Part shown: in pieces, positions 14,756 to 24,176 of the stretch | Layout: the number at the start of each line of letters is the position of its first letter | Numbering within the stretch: position 1 is the first letter of the stretch | DNA from: Methanothermobacter sp. CaT2 | GTDB taxonomy: Archaea > Methanobacteriota > Methanobacteria > Methanobacteriales > Methanothermobacteraceae | Assembly: GCF_000828575.1 (NCBI RefSeq) | Contig: NZ_AP011952.1 | Coordinates: 248,001-312,000, forward strand | DNA: 64,000 nucleotides | Reading direction: 5' to 3' | Notes under the pieces: generated by a model | Database searches by the model: none | What the model saw: only the letters and a program-made list of their open reading frames with translations | What the model was told of the DNA's origin: nothing | Translations under genes and position numbers: made by a program

Positions 14756-16897
14756 TTAGAATGGTAAACTTTCGTAGTAGCCCTTTATGGTTGCACTCTT
14801 CCAGTTTTTTATGACTCCAAGGGAGTTCATGCTGCTTGATGCATCGGCATTTACCCATGAACCATTGAGGTAGAACTGGGCCCATACATGTCCATAGACG
14901 TTGCCTGAGATGAATGTACAGGTGGCATGCACATACCTTGCCTTTATCCCGGCTGCCCTTGAGAGAGCAACAAGGAGGTGCGTCATGTCCACACAGTTAC
15001 CTGTCCTGTTTTTAAGCGTCCCCAGAGCCCCGTACCTGGTGTTGTAGTAGAAGCTGTAGTCTATATGGTCACGCACCCAGTTGAAAATCGCTGTTGCCTT
15101 TGATAGCGCTGATGTGAGACCCCTTGTTATGCTTGCTGCGAGGGACTGTATTTCAGGGGCGCTGACCTGGCAGTTGGCTGTTGATGAAAGGTAACCTCCT
15201 GAGAATACTGAACTCTCCACTGTAACATAATTTGGAAGTCTGCCGTTAGCCTCTTTGAATGCAGCGATCTTTGAGAGGATATAGGTCAGGACGTTGAAGC
15301 TCAGGTTCCCTGCACTGGACGGTACACTGGTTGGTGGGCGGCCATTCACTGACATATAGCTTATAACCTGGGATGCTATTCTCAGGTACTCGTCCTTCTG
15401 GATTGTCCCTGATGCTGATAGTGTTGTGTTTGATCCCTCACTGAATGACCCGGTTTTCAGGTCACCTCCTGTGAGCAACTCTGCCAGCAGGTAGAGGAAT
15501 TCTGCAGGTGTAACCTGTCTTTCCCCCACGGTGACATAGGATGGGAGCCTGTAGTTTGACTCCACGAATGACTTGAACCTGCTGGCGGCGTCCATTATGA
15601 GCTCTGCAGTTATTGAATTGGCAGCGGATGGTATTCCAGCTATAAAGTCAGTGTCAATCAAGCCGTACCTGAAGAGTGCGTACCCATCTGCCCCTCCACT
15701 TAGGGCGGCGTTTATATCCCCCATCAGTTCATCTTCAGGGATGGGTGTCACATTGGAGTCTGACCGGTATGTCTGAAGTCCTGTCCAGACCTCTGCGTTG
15801 AGACTCTTAGCCTTAATGTAAGCTGTTACATTCTGTATCCATGCACTGTCTTCCCTGTAGTTGCCCTTGTAGGCCATTGGTATGAGGACGTCCAGGTATT
15901 CGGCTAGCTGAGTGTAGTTCTGTCCGTAGTAGTGGGCATTCGATGACTTCTCTGGCATCAGTGCTGCTGATAGAAGTAGTCCAGGATTAACTGCCCTGAC
16001 GGCTTCACTTATCCTTTTGACGATTTCTGTTATGGTATTTGTTGCATTGGGGACCTGGTATGCGTTTCCAGGGTACCTGATGTAGTCGAGGTGAACCCCA
16101 CCCACACCCGATATGTTCGTGTAGGAGAGTATCCTCTGGGTGAGGTTATTAATGAACCGCTCTGCATGGGTTGTGTTGTAGCCGTATCTTGTCTCTGTAC
16201 TGGTAACAGTCTTTGTAACTGTCCTGTACTTTATGGTGTAACGTGTCTCCTTAACGTACCTATAGGAGGTTTTCTTAACGTAGCGGTACTTCCAAGTGTA
16301 TCTCCACTTACCCCTGTACTTGTACCATGACTTGTACCACTTCTTCACATAGGTTGTGTAGGCCTTCTTCACTGTTACAGTGTAATAGTACCTGTAGGGT
16401 TCCTGGACTGTGACCTTGCTGGTGGTTGTAACATTGTAGGCGTACCTGCCGGTTGGGTCAACCCATTTTCCGCTGGAATCCTTGAGGCAGATGACCCAGG
16501 CACTCACCCTTATACCCTGGGCTGAAGCGTTACCGAGGAATGAGGTGAGGTTTGATCTGAAGCGTTCATCATTGAAGGCCAGCTGCTCAAGGAAAACATC
16601 AGATATACCCTTATCTTTGAGTTCACTGAGGTTGACCTTTCCCATGTCATAGGCCTTGACCCAGATGGCGCCGTGTGCCTGTTCTGTTGTTGTGTTTTCC
16701 TGTGTTTGTGTTGTGTTTTTCGCTGCTGTGTCTGTCGTGTTCTGTTCTGTTGTTGTGTTTTCCTGTGTTTGTGTTGTGTTCTGGGCTTCCATATCCTCTG
16801 TGCTGCTGTCTGCCATTTCAACGGCAGACGCCACATTTGAGCCCATGAAAGAAAGCGCCAGAACAAGGGCTATTAGAATGTTCAACTTTCTCGAAAT
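14756..16897 (-). CDS. Secreted GH-like, pseudomurein-binding-repeat, transglutaminase-fold protein
   Basis: About 713 residues in four parts. First comes a signal peptide (ILIALVLALSF). Next is a Thr/Gln-rich linker with a 21-residue in-frame duplication. Then follows a putative glycoside-hydrolase-like barrel (GAIWVKAYDMG; GVHLDYIRYPG) interrupted by a ~80-residue Tyr/Lys-rich insertion. Two to three pseudomurein-binding-type repeats come after it (YRLPSYVTVG, GRLPNYVTV), and a C-terminal transglutaminase-like domain has Cys in RTGNCVD, His in GHVWAQ and Asp in NADAS. The Cys-His-Asp triad is like that of the phage pseudomurein endopeptidases PeiW/PeiP. I place the start at ATT 16897, because the only ATG (16963) lies inside the TATA box. 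Confidence 0.8.
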   Translation of the reverse strand: MSRKLNILIALVLALSFMGSNVASAVEMADSSTEDMEAQNTTQTQENTTTEQNTTDTAAKNTTQTQENTTTEQAHGAIWVKAYDMGKVNLSELKDKGISDVFLEQLAFNDERFRSNLTSFLGNASAQGIRVSAWVICLKDSSGKWVDPTGRYAYNVTTTSKVTVQEPYRYYYTVTVKKAYTTYVKKWYKSWYKYRGKWRYTWKYRYVKKTSYRYVKETRYTIKYRTVTKTVTSTETRYGYNTTHAERFINNLTQRILSYTNISGVGGVHLDYIRYPGNAYQVPNATNTITEIVKRISEAVRAVNPGLLLSAALMPEKSSNAHYYGQNYTQLAEYLDVLIPMAYKGNYREDSAWIQNVTAYIKAKSLNAEVWTGLQTYRSDSNVTPIPEDELMGDINAALSGGADGYALFRYGLIDTDFIAGIPSAANSITAELIMDAASRFKSFVESNYRLPSYVTVGERQVTPAEFLYLLAELLTGGDLKTGSFSEGSNTTLSASGTIQKDEYLRIASQVISYMSVNGRPPTSVPSSAGNLSFNVLTYILSKIAAFKEANGRLPNYVTVESSVFSGGYLSSTANCQVSAPEIQSLAASITRGLTSALSKATAIFNWVRDHIDYSFYYNTRYGALGTLKNRTGNCVDMTHLLVALSRAAGIKARYVHATCTFISGNVYGHVWAQFYLNGSWVNADASSSMNSLGVIKNWKSATIKGYYESLPF
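16680..16780 (-). repeat. In-frame coding duplication, period 63
   Basis: A 38-base identical segment at 16680-16717 and 16743-16780 encodes two copies of the NTTQTQENTTTEQ linker. The period of 63 bases keeps the frame (21 codons). Confidence 0.9.
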
Positions 16898-16909
16898 TTT
16901 ACCGCCTCC
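16895..16909 (-). promoter_or_regulatory. Ribosome binding site placed before an ATT codon
   Basis: On the minus strand GGAGGCGGT (16909-16901) is followed by AAA and then ATT (16897-16895). GGAGG to ATT is 7 bases, an ideal distance. The next TTG (16885) is 19 bases from GGAGG, too far. The same arrangement occurs in the paralogue at 20667. Confidence 0.65.
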
Positions 16910-16948
16910 ACTGGGGCTAAAAACCCCATGTAGACTCTTAAAAAGGCC

Positions 16949-16960
16949 TTTATATATAAA
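16949..16960 (-). promoter_or_regulatory. TATA box TTTATATATAAA
   Basis: A perfect archaeal TATA sequence on the minus strand. Transcription should start about 25 bases on, near 16927, leaving a leader of about 30 bases before the ATT start. The only in-frame ATG (16963) overlaps this box and cannot be in the transcript. Confidence 0.75.
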
Positions 16961-17207
16961 CATTGCGGTTTAAAAATTGAAAAAAGACGTTATTAGAACT
17001 TTTTAAATCAAATAAGACAATATTAGAGTCTTTCACGGTTTTCATTATGCTACGTGAGTCTGGATAACAGCTCCTACAAAGATAAGAGCATTCGCGCTCT
17101 GGATCTGAATTCAGAGCCACCATATAACCGATTTTCAGAGGAGGAGGTCTGTGCATGTCAGATTAAGGGGGTAATACAATGTTTGATCAACTCTCAACAT
17201 AACTACC
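16961..17207. other. Intergenic stretch without a supported gene
   Basis: About 250 bases between the promoter of the GH-like/transglutaminase gene and the end of the antiporter gene. It is AT-rich near 16970-17045. Two mini reading frames of 3 and 7 codons behind GGAGGAGGT (17141-17149) and GGGGGT are visible on the plus strand but are not supported as genes. Confidence 0.5.
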
Positions 17208-18851
17208 TCACTCCTCAAGCTCACAGACCCCACTGTAACAGCTGAATATCTCATCTGAGATCCTCCTGGTAGCCTCACGCTTCTCTGAAACCACCACATC
17301 GGCCCCTGCTGTGTAGAGCATCTCAGTATTCTCAAATCCCCTTATCCTCGCTATTATCTTCATACCCTCATTCAGCGCCCTGGCTTCATGGATGGCATGG
17401 ATCGTGGACCGGTAGTCTGCAATGGCAACCACCATCACCGCGGCCTCCGGGACATTGAAGTGCCTCAGCACGGTCAGGTGCGTCCCATCTCCATAGTAGA
17501 CATTGAGACCCTCACCACGGGCCCTTTTCACGGCTTCAGGGTTGACATCCAGACCTATGTATGGTATACCATGGTCCTCACAGGTATCTGCAAGCCTCCT
17601 CCCGGTTATACCCATACCTATGATTATCAGGTGGTCCCTGAGGTCCACAGAGGGCCTCCTGTAGACCCTTCCATTCTTTATCCAGGGGTGGATGTCCGCG
17701 CGGACTATCCTCTCTGAGATCCTGGGTGAGAGTGATATGAGGAAGGGGGTGATGGCCATGGTTATCAGTGAAACCGAGAGGAAGGCCTGGAATGTTAAAC
17801 GGTCCATGAGGCCGTAACGTAGCCCGGTCTCAGAGAGTATGAAGGAGAACTCACCGATCTGTGCAAGGACAAGGCCCAGAAGGACCACGACCCTCGCGGA
17901 GTAGCCCAGGACGAATCCAACGAGGGTGTTCAGGACCACCTTTATGAGGAGAACCCCGAGCACCGCCAGGACTATGAGGTAGAGATGGCTCAGGAAGAAC
18001 CTCAGATCCAGCAGCATTCCCAGGGAGACGAAGAAGAAGCTAAGGAAGACCTCCTGGAAGGGGAGCACAGTCCCCTGGGCCCTGTGGGCGTAGTCTGTGT
18101 TTGCAACGATGAGGCCCGCCAGGAAGGCCCCTAGGGCTGGTGAGAGCCCCACCTCCCCTGTGAGCCAGGTGACGGATGCACATACAAGTATGACGGTCAG
18201 GAGGAATATCTCCCGGCTCCCGGTGGCTGCAACCACATCAAAGAGTCCTGGTACAAGCCACCTTGCCGATACCAGGGTCCCGAGGAGCACAGCTCCAGCT
18301 GTGAGGAGGGTTACCAGCGCCGATGAGGGGTCACCCACCACACCGGCCAGGAAGGGCACTGTGAGGATCATGGGAACGGCTGCAACGTCCTGGAATATGA
18401 GGATGGCCAGGGAAGCCTGTCCATGGGGTGCCTCGGTCTCGTGGAAGTCCTGCAGGACCTTGAGAACCACCGCTGTACTGCTGAGGGATATGAGGAAACC
18501 CATGAATACGGCCTTAGCAGGGTCCAGACCCAGCACCAGGGTGAGGATGGCCACCACCGAGACCGTTAGACATATCTGGAGGGTTCCACCTATAAGGGCG
18601 GTTCTCCTGAACTCCCCGAACCTTTCAGCTGACATTTCAAGTCCAATTGTGAAGAGAAGCAGTATGACACCAATTTCAGCGAGGCTCTCAATACTCCCTG
18701 ATGACACAGCCCCGAGAACAGATGGACCGGCTATCACCCCGGTCACAAAGAAGCCCAGAATGGCGGGGATCCTGGCCCGGTTGAGCAGAAGGAGGACCAT
18801 GAGTGCCAGGCTGAATATTATGACAATCTCCCTCATGAGTGGAACGTCCAT
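17208..18851 (-). CDS. Kef/CPA2-type cation:proton antiporter with TrkA-N domain
   Basis: 547 residues. About 12 membrane helices (residues 5-385) form a CPA2 exchanger, and a cytoplasmic Rossmann TrkA-N/RCK-N domain begins at DHLIIIGMGITG near residue 403, which binds NAD(H) or another nucleotide to gate transport. The family exchanges K+ or Na+ for H+ to control ion balance and pH. GGTG lies 5 bases before the ATG at 18851. The gene is read in the same direction as the two wall-protein genes around it but has its own spacing (about 200-300 bases each side), so it is likely a single-gene unit. Ion specificity cannot be told from the sequence. Confidence 0.92.
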   Translation of the reverse strand: MDVPLMREIVIIFSLALMVLLLLNRARIPAILGFFVTGVIAGPSVLGAVSSGSIESLAEIGVILLLFTIGLEMSAERFGEFRRTALIGGTLQICLTVSVVAILTLVLGLDPAKAVFMGFLISLSSTAVVLKVLQDFHETEAPHGQASLAILIFQDVAAVPMILTVPFLAGVVGDPSSALVTLLTAGAVLLGTLVSARWLVPGLFDVVAATGSREIFLLTVILVCASVTWLTGEVGLSPALGAFLAGLIVANTDYAHRAQGTVLPFQEVFLSFFFVSLGMLLDLRFFLSHLYLIVLAVLGVLLIKVVLNTLVGFVLGYSARVVVLLGLVLAQIGEFSFILSETGLRYGLMDRLTFQAFLSVSLITMAITPFLISLSPRISERIVRADIHPWIKNGRVYRRPSVDLRDHLIIIGMGITGRRLADTCEDHGIPYIGLDVNPEAVKRARGEGLNVYYGDGTHLTVLRHFNVPEAAVMVVAIADYRSTIHAIHEARALNEGMKIIARIRGFENTEMLYTAGADVVVSEKREATRRISDEIFSCYSGVCELEE

Positions 18852-19022
18852 GTTAGCACCATTTAACTGTCTCTGACCGGTGTCTAATTAGCTTTTGTAT
18901 CCGGTGTTCATTATCCTTATTCTGAGTATTGTATGGTTTTTATTCCGGGACTCTGATCTGCTGACAATGATTCCTGTTATTCTGGCTTTTATATCCGATG
19001 TTCTCTCACAAGAAGAACCATG

Positions 19023-19051
19023 AAAAAGAAAAAATGAGGTTTATTAACCTC
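19023..19051 (-). terminator. Hairpin plus T-tract terminator overlapping a stop codon
   Basis: On the minus strand GAGGTT-AATA-AACCTC forms a 6-bp stem (19051-19036) whose first base is the last base of the stop codon. It is followed by ATTTTTTCTTTTTC. This is a bacterial-style intrinsic terminator; the third paralogue (62847) has the same design. Confidence 0.75.
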
Positions 19052-20667
19052 TAAAACGGTAAACTCGCGTATATGCCCTTTATCACTGCGCTGGAAGTGT
19101 TCCAGTTGTTCACAACTCCAAGGCTGTTCCTTGAGCTTGTTGCATCTGCAGCGTACCATGTATCGCCAACAAGGAGCTGGGCCCAGACATGTCCATAGAC
19201 GTTACCTGATGTGAAGTTACAGGTCCCGTGCACATACCTGGCAGGTATCCCTGAAGCCCTTGCCAGGGCAACCAGGAGGTGTGTGTGATCCACACAGTTA
19301 CCTGTCCTGTTTTTGAGTGTGCCCACTGCGCCGTACTTCGTGTTGTAGTAGAAGCTGTAGTTTATGTTGTCACGCACCCAGCTGAAGACGGCCTCCGCCC
19401 TGGAAAACGTCGAGGTCAGCCCCCTTCTTATCTCAGATGCAAGGGATCTGATATCAGGACTGTCCACGGGACAGCTGGCTGATGAGGTGAGGTACCTTGC
19501 GGTGCTCTCACCATTGTAGGGGTCATTCTCTGGCCTGTTCTTCAGGGAGGACGCCAGCCTCGTTACGGTCACGGTGTTCGGAAGTCTCTTGTTGCTGCTG
19601 TAGAAGCTCAGGACCCTTGAAATGGAGTATACAAGGCTCTCATACGAGATTCTACCTTTACTTGATCCTGCATAATTTGGGGCCCTATGGTTCTTCTCCA
19701 TGAACCCCTGAACGCCGGATGCCACCTTGAGGTACTCTGACCTTGTGAGGGTACCCCTGGCATCGCCTGCAGGCTTCGTTGCCTCACCGGCAGTTACCGG
19801 TGCTATCGGGGTGTTCTTACCCAGATTTATCTGGTTGAGGCATTTAACCATTAGATGCAGGAACTGGGCTATACCAAGCCGCTGGTTTGCCACCTGCACA
19901 TACCCGGGTAGGCTCTGACTCCTGTCAATGTAGTTCTTCAGTGAATTGGCCGCTGCAAGTATCTGTTCCCTGGTGAAACCTGAATTGCCACTGGCAGCAT
20001 CGCTGCTGCCGGAATTATTACTGGTGGGGGTGGAGGATTTCACAGAGTTGAGTTCGTCAAGTTTGATGTAGTTTGGAAGTCGCTGATTTGTAACTTTAAA
20101 ATTAATTGCCCTTGCAAATAGCCACACAAGTGATTCGAATCTTATGTTCTGGTCCCTGAAGCCTATGTATCCGGGCGCCCCTCCTGATGAGAGGACCCTG
20201 CCTGCAACTTCAAGGTAATCCTTCAGGTAAATTGAGCCTTTGAGCATGGTCCCTGATGTTTTAGCCGGCAACTGAACCTGATTCACTGTGGGTGTCCTGT
20301 TGAGGACGTAGTATGATTCAAGCTGCAGGAACTGTGCCATGTTCACCTTAACGCTTCCAACCTCAACTGTGAGGGGGAGGCGTTTGTTCTTTGCTATGAA
20401 GGTGTTGACACGGACTGCGGCGTCCTCAACATCGGCCCGTGAAACGGATGGGCCCGCTGCAGAGTCCAGAGTCCTGTTAGCCTCTGCACTCGCATTAACC
20501 ACTGCAACTGTGGAGTTTGACTCCATCACTGTACTGCAGGTTTTTGCTGTCATGTTATCAGGAAGCAGTGCTTCTTCACCTTGTGTGTTCTGGGCATAGA
20601 TCTCTCCGGTATTAAGTAACACCATGCATGCAAACAGCATGCACAGCAGTTGCATACCACGGGATAT
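19051..20667 (-). CDS. Secreted pseudomurein-binding-repeat, transglutaminase-fold protein
   Basis: About 538 residues: a signal peptide (LLCMLFACMVLLNTG), four pseudomurein-binding-type repeats of roughly 35-45 residues (marked by KRLPLTVEV, QRLPNYIKL, SLPGYVQVA, KRLPNTVTV), Ser/Asn-rich linkers, and a C-terminal transglutaminase-like cysteine domain with RTGNCVDHTH, GHVWAQ and AADATSS supplying Cys, His and Asp. The repeats should hold it in the pseudomurein wall and the catalytic domain could cut or join wall peptides; this is inferred from the PeiW/PeiP layout. I place the start at ATA 20667 behind GGAGGCGAT; the ATG at 20655 is 19 bases from GGAGG. A hairpin terminator follows. Confidence 0.82.
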   Translation of the reverse strand: MSRGMQLLCMLFACMVLLNTGEIYAQNTQGEEALLPDNMTAKTCSTVMESNSTVAVVNASAEANRTLDSAAGPSVSRADVEDAAVRVNTFIAKNKRLPLTVEVGSVKVNMAQFLQLESYYVLNRTPTVNQVQLPAKTSGTMLKGSIYLKDYLEVAGRVLSSGGAPGYIGFRDQNIRFESLVWLFARAINFKVTNQRLPNYIKLDELNSVKSSTPTSNNSGSSDAASGNSGFTREQILAAANSLKNYIDRSQSLPGYVQVANQRLGIAQFLHLMVKCLNQINLGKNTPIAPVTAGEATKPAGDARGTLTRSEYLKVASGVQGFMEKNHRAPNYAGSSKGRISYESLVYSISRVLSFYSSNKRLPNTVTVTRLASSLKNRPENDPYNGESTARYLTSSASCPVDSPDIRSLASEIRRGLTSTFSRAEAVFSWVRDNINYSFYYNTKYGAVGTLKNRTGNCVDHTHLLVALARASGIPARYVHGTCNFTSGNVYGHVWAQLLVGDTWYAADATSSRNSLGVVNNWNTSSAVIKGIYASLPF

Positions 20668-20679
20668 ACTATCGCCTCC
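20665..20679 (-). promoter_or_regulatory. Ribosome binding site placed before an ATA codon
   Basis: GGAGGCGAT (20679-20671, minus) is followed by AGT and ATA (20667-20665), again 7 bases from GGAGG. The codons after it (TCC CGT; Ser-Arg) match those after the ATT of the paralogue at 16897 (TCG AGA; Ser-Arg), so the two starts are homologous. Confidence 0.6.
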
Positions 20680-20724
20680 AGAATGCAGGACGGAATCCTG
20701 CAGCTATATTTCTGCCCCTGATTT

Positions 20725-20734
20725 TATTTATAAA
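20725..20734 (-). promoter_or_regulatory. TATA box TTTATAAATA
   Basis: On the minus strand; transcription would start near 20704, giving a leader of about 37 bases that contains the ribosome site at 20679-20671. Confidence 0.6.
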
Positions 20735-20827
20735 TTGTGATCTTTTGCTGGCTGGTTTCTGGAGGTTGTGGTAAAATTAGAAGAAACACGCCCCTATTTT
20801 GTTGTGTATCCTGTTTTTTCATGGTTC

Positions 20828-22930
20828 TTAGAATCTCTTTTTGTACTGTATCTCCGAGAACCTCACCCTGAACTCTGTGCCCCCACTGGAGGTGTACTCC
20901 AGTTCACCGTTCAGCTGATCGGTCAGGTTCCTCACAAGGAGCATCCCAAGGCTCCTGAGGCTGTCCAGGTTGAAGTCATCAGGGAGTCCCACGCCATCAT
21001 CTGCAACGGTAAGCAGAAACCCATCACCGTCACGGCCCAGTGAAACACGCACCTCACCGCCACCATCAGGGAACGCATACTTGAAGGCGTTTGTCACAAG
21101 TTCATTCACTATGAGTCCCAGGGGAATTATGGTGTCAACGTTGAGCTTGATGTCCTCTATTTCAAATCTGAGGTCAACCTGCTGATCAGGCCTCAGGTAG
21201 GAGAACATTATGCTCCTTGCAAGGCCCTCAATGTAGCCCCGCACATCCACATCCGCAAGGTTTCCTGAACGGTAGAGCTTCTCATGTATCATTGACATGC
21301 TCATGATGCGCCCCTGGCTGTCCCTCAGCACACCGGTGATTCCAGGGTCATCTATGTAGCTGCTCTGAAGGTTAAGGAGGCTTGAGATCACCTGCAGGTT
21401 GTTCTTGACACGGTGGTGGATCTCCCTCAATAGCAGCTCCTTCTCCTCAAGGGATTCCACCAGCCTCTTCTCATAGAATATCCTCTTCAGTGTCGAGGCA
21501 GCCTCTCCACCCATAGTCTCAAGCAGTTTAAGCTCATATTCATCCGGTTCATGCCCGTTCCTGAAGACCATGAAGCCGAGGGTCTTCTCGTCATGCCTCA
21601 GTGCCACCGCTATCAGCCCATCCCTCACCAGCACGGCATCATCCAGTTCTCCAAGGATCTCCTCAGGGTCATCAATGCTGAAGCCGTCTCCCATGGGCCT
21701 CAGGACACCATCCCTCATGAGATAAAGAGCACCATCAGATAGGCCCAGATGCTCATTCAGGAGCCCCATGATATTCTTGAAGAGCTCATCAGGGCTGTTG
21801 CTATGATTTATCCTGACTATGGCTTCATTGAGTGTCCTGAATTCATGGAGGCGCATCCTGGTAAGTTTCTCTGACTTCTCTGTTTCCTCTATCCTGTCCC
21901 TCAGCCTGAGTGTGTGGCGGAGGTCCTCGGCCACCATGGAGTAGCCCACCACATCGGCACCCTCCCTTATGAGTGATATGAAGAGCTTCACAGGGAGCCG
22001 CTCACCATCTAACCTCAGGTACTCAATGGATAGCGGCCTGTGATGATAGTCACCCCTGGAGGATGAAGCCCTCTCCCTGATGTCCTCAAATTCCCTCTCC
22101 AGTTTGCCGTGGTGTTCGGGTGCAACGATATCCCTCCAGTTACCTGGAGAATTCACACCCAGTTCACTTTCTGCCCTGTGGTTGAGCTTTATCACCCCTC
22201 CCTCTGCATCCAGTAGGACGACGAGGTCGGTGACCTTATCTATTATGCTCTCACCTGCAAGGGATGGGCTCATGGATGGTGGATGGTAATTGACCATCGC
22301 ATGGACGATACCTGCGGCTCCGATCATCCCCACGATCTGTCCCAGGGTGTTCATGTTCTGGGGACTTGACGGGATGAAGGTGGTCAGGATCATGGCTGCA
22401 ATGAGGCTGAAGGACGATGCGATGAATATCAGGGTGGTCATATTCCTCTCACGGTGGGATGGTGCCACCCTGGCATGGTTCCATATGAGTGAGACTGCGA
22501 CGGCAAGATAACCCACCATGTAGGCCTCAAATAATTCCCGGAAGTCGCCGGTCCATGAGAGGAGGTCATGGATGTCCCCCGGTTTAAGGAGGGAGTCCAC
22601 AAGCAGCAGGTAAATGAAGAGGAAGGAGGGTATTATGGGTATAACAGTGAACTTAGTGAGCCTTTCATCATCTGCAGAGAGTACCAAGGCAAAGTTCAGG
22701 AATAGGGCTGGCAGCAGGATGATGGAGAGGCCCGAGATCATGTAGAGTATCAGACCGTACACGCCTGAGGTGGTGTGGAGGAGTGTGGATGTCAGTGCCC
22801 ACAGGGCCAGTGCTATGGCTATGAGAAGGAAGCTCCACTCCAGATTACACCTCCTCAGCTTGAGGGGGTACATCCCGGCCCCCAGATAGAATACCGATGC
22901 CAGTACCGATAGGGTTATGTAGATGTCCAT
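20828..22930 (-). CDS. Membrane sensor histidine kinase with PAS and GAF-like domains
   Basis: 700 residues. Seven membrane helices in residues 1-220 resemble the 7TM sensor module found at the N terminus of many histidine kinases. Then come a PAS domain ([18 protein letters not shown] near 232), a GAF-like domain (residues ~370-490), the HisKA_2 helix with [12 protein letters not shown] (His near 505), and HATPase_c with [13 protein letters not shown] near 613 and ADDGVGLP. It has no receiver domain and no neighbouring response regulator. Its C-terminal half is clearly paralogous to the kinase at 12940-14643. A TATA box about 25 bases before the ATG suggests a leaderless transcript; the GGGAGG abutting the ATG is too close to work as a normal ribosome site. 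Confidence 0.9.
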   Translation of the reverse strand: MDIYITLSVLASVFYLGAGMYPLKLRRCNLEWSFLLIAIALALWALTSTLLHTTSGVYGLILYMISGLSIILLPALFLNFALVLSADDERLTKFTVIPIIPSFLFIYLLLVDSLLKPGDIHDLLSWTGDFRELFEAYMVGYLAVAVSLIWNHARVAPSHRERNMTTLIFIASSFSLIAAMILTTFIPSSPQNMNTLGQIVGMIGAAGIVHAMVNYHPPSMSPSLAGESIIDKVTDLVVLLDAEGGVIKLNHRAESELGVNSPGNWRDIVAPEHHGKLEREFEDIRERASSSRGDYHHRPLSIEYLRLDGERLPVKLFISLIREGADVVGYSMVAEDLRHTLRLRDRIEETEKSEKLTRMRLHEFRTLNEAIVRINHSNSPDELFKNIMGLLNEHLGLSDGALYLMRDGVLRPMGDGFSIDDPEEILGELDDAVLVRDGLIAVALRHDEKTLGFMVFRNGHEPDEYELKLLETMGGEAASTLKRIFYEKRLVESLEEKELLLREIHHRVKNNLQVISSLLNLQSSYIDDPGITGVLRDSQGRIMSMSMIHEKLYRSGNLADVDVRGYIEGLARSIMFSYLRPDQQVDLRFEIEDIKLNVDTIIPLGLIVNELVTNAFKYAFPDGGGEVRVSLGRDGDGFLLTVADDGVGLPDDFNLDSLRSLGMLLVRNLTDQLNGELEYTSSGGTEFRVRFSEIQYKKRF

Positions 22931-22950
22931 CCTCCCACATCTCTTAAAGT

Positions 22951-22960
22951 ATACATAAAA
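22951..22960 (-). promoter_or_regulatory. TATA box, probable leaderless promoter
   Basis: TTTTATGTAT on the minus strand, centred 25 bases before the ATG at 22930. Confidence 0.5.
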
Positions 22961-23066
22961 TGAGGTGGTATACTGTTTATATCCTGGTTACCATTAAATA
23001 CCTTTACGGTCATGAGGGTGTGTATCTACCGGAGGCCCACCAGGTATTAATTCATGGAGGATCATA

Positions 23067-24176
23067 ATGTCATTGCATGATTCATTCGTCAGGTTCCTGC
23101 TGAATTCATGGATTGGAAGAGCCCTTAACCTTATCATGGTTGCCATAAATCGTCTTGTACCCAAGAGGGACAATCAGATACTCTTTGAAAGCATACCAGA
23201 TTTTTCAGATAACCCTTCCCAGCTTTACAGTTACATTAAATCCCTTGGAACAGATTACAGGATGATATGGGTGGTTGACAGTATCAGGGATGACCTCGAC
23301 GCCCCACAGTATCTGAGGAACACTCCATCAGAATTCTGGCAGTTCCTGAGGTCAAGGTACATAGTCAGCTCCCACGGCTATCACCTCATGATAAGGGCGG
23401 GTAATCAGGTCTACCTCAACCTCTGGCATGGGATGCCCCTGAAGGCAATGGGCTACACAGAAAGGGAGCCATCCATACTGCTCCCGGGGGTATGTGATGA
23501 GAACTACTACCTCATCGCAACTTCCACCATAATGAGGAATGCCCTGGCGGCCTGCTTCAACCAGGACGCCCGCAGGATACACATAACAGGTCAGCCAAGG
23601 AACGATAAACTCCTCACAGAGGGCAGAACCATGGATGATTCCAGGACCATAATTCTGTACACACCAACCTACAGGGATACTGGCAGGGACGAGTCCATAT
23701 TCAGCATGCCGGACTACAGTGAGGAGAAATTTCAGGACTTTCTCAGGGAACATGACGCAGTCTTCCTCATGAAGCTCCACCCACTCGATTCAGGGATCAG
23801 GCAGAGGTCCGGGGGTAATATCAGGGCCCTTGACCCGTCAGAGGATCTCTACGACATCCTGCAGGGGGTTGATGTCCTTGTAACCGATTACTCATCGGTC
23901 TACTTTGACTTTCTGCTCCTTGACAGGCCTGTGATCTTTGCTGTCCCTGACCTGGAGGAGTACCGGAGGGTGAGGGGTTTTGTCCTGGAGCCCTTCGAGT
24001 TCTGGGCCCCGGGTCCCCGTGTTGAAACCTTCAGTGATTTCCTGGAGGAACTTGAAAGGTGTCTTGAGGATGATGACTATTACAGGAGGGAGAGGAGGAT
24101 CGTGAACAGCCTCGTGAACCAGCACCAGGATGGGGAGTCATCAAGGAGAGTCTATGAACTGGTTTGGGGTGATTGA
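23067..24176 (+). CDS. CDP-glycerol glycerophosphotransferase homologue (TagB/TagF type)
   Basis: 369 residues of the Glyphos_transf family, which in Gram-positive bacteria transfers glycerol phosphate from CDP-glycerol to teichoic-acid primers and chains. Visible family motifs are NLWHGMPLKAMG (near residue 120), TGQPRNDKLL, LMKLHPLD (near 230) and VTDYSSVYFDFLLLDRPVIF (near 271). It has a short amphipathic N terminus suited to membrane association. GGAGGATCAT precedes the ATG. It abuts the GT4 gene with no gap. The last ~305 bases are almost identical to the paralogue at 26706-27830, a sign of gene conversion. Glycerol phosphate as the actual substrate is inferred. Confidence 0.85.
   Translation: MSLHDSFVRFLLNSWIGRALNLIMVAINRLVPKRDNQILFESIPDFSDNPSQLYSYIKSLGTDYRMIWVVDSIRDDLDAPQYLRNTPSEFWQFLRSRYIVSSHGYHLMIRAGNQVYLNLWHGMPLKAMGYTEREPSILLPGVCDENYYLIATSTIMRNALAACFNQDARRIHITGQPRNDKLLTEGRTMDDSRTIILYTPTYRDTGRDESIFSMPDYSEEKFQDFLREHDAVFLMKLHPLDSGIRQRSGGNIRALDPSEDLYDILQGVDVLVTDYSSVYFDFLLLDRPVIFAVPDLEEYRRVRGFVLEPFEFWAPGPRVETFSDFLEELERCLEDDDYYRRERRIVNSLVNQHQDGESSRRVYELVWGD
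23865..24169 (+). repeat. Near-identical 305-base segment, copy 1
   Basis: Matches 27522-27826 with two mismatches; bases 23865-24142 are identical. It covers the C-terminal third of the TagB/TagF homologue. Confidence 0.95.

Noticed and set aside
16961-16963. ATG as start of the GH-like/transglutaminase gene
   Set aside because: It overlaps the TATA box TTTATATATAAA, so it should not be transcribed.
17141-17215. Two mini reading frames behind GGAGGAGGT and GGGGGT
   Set aside because: Only 3 and 7 codons, no recognisable product; kept as a note in the intergenic entry.
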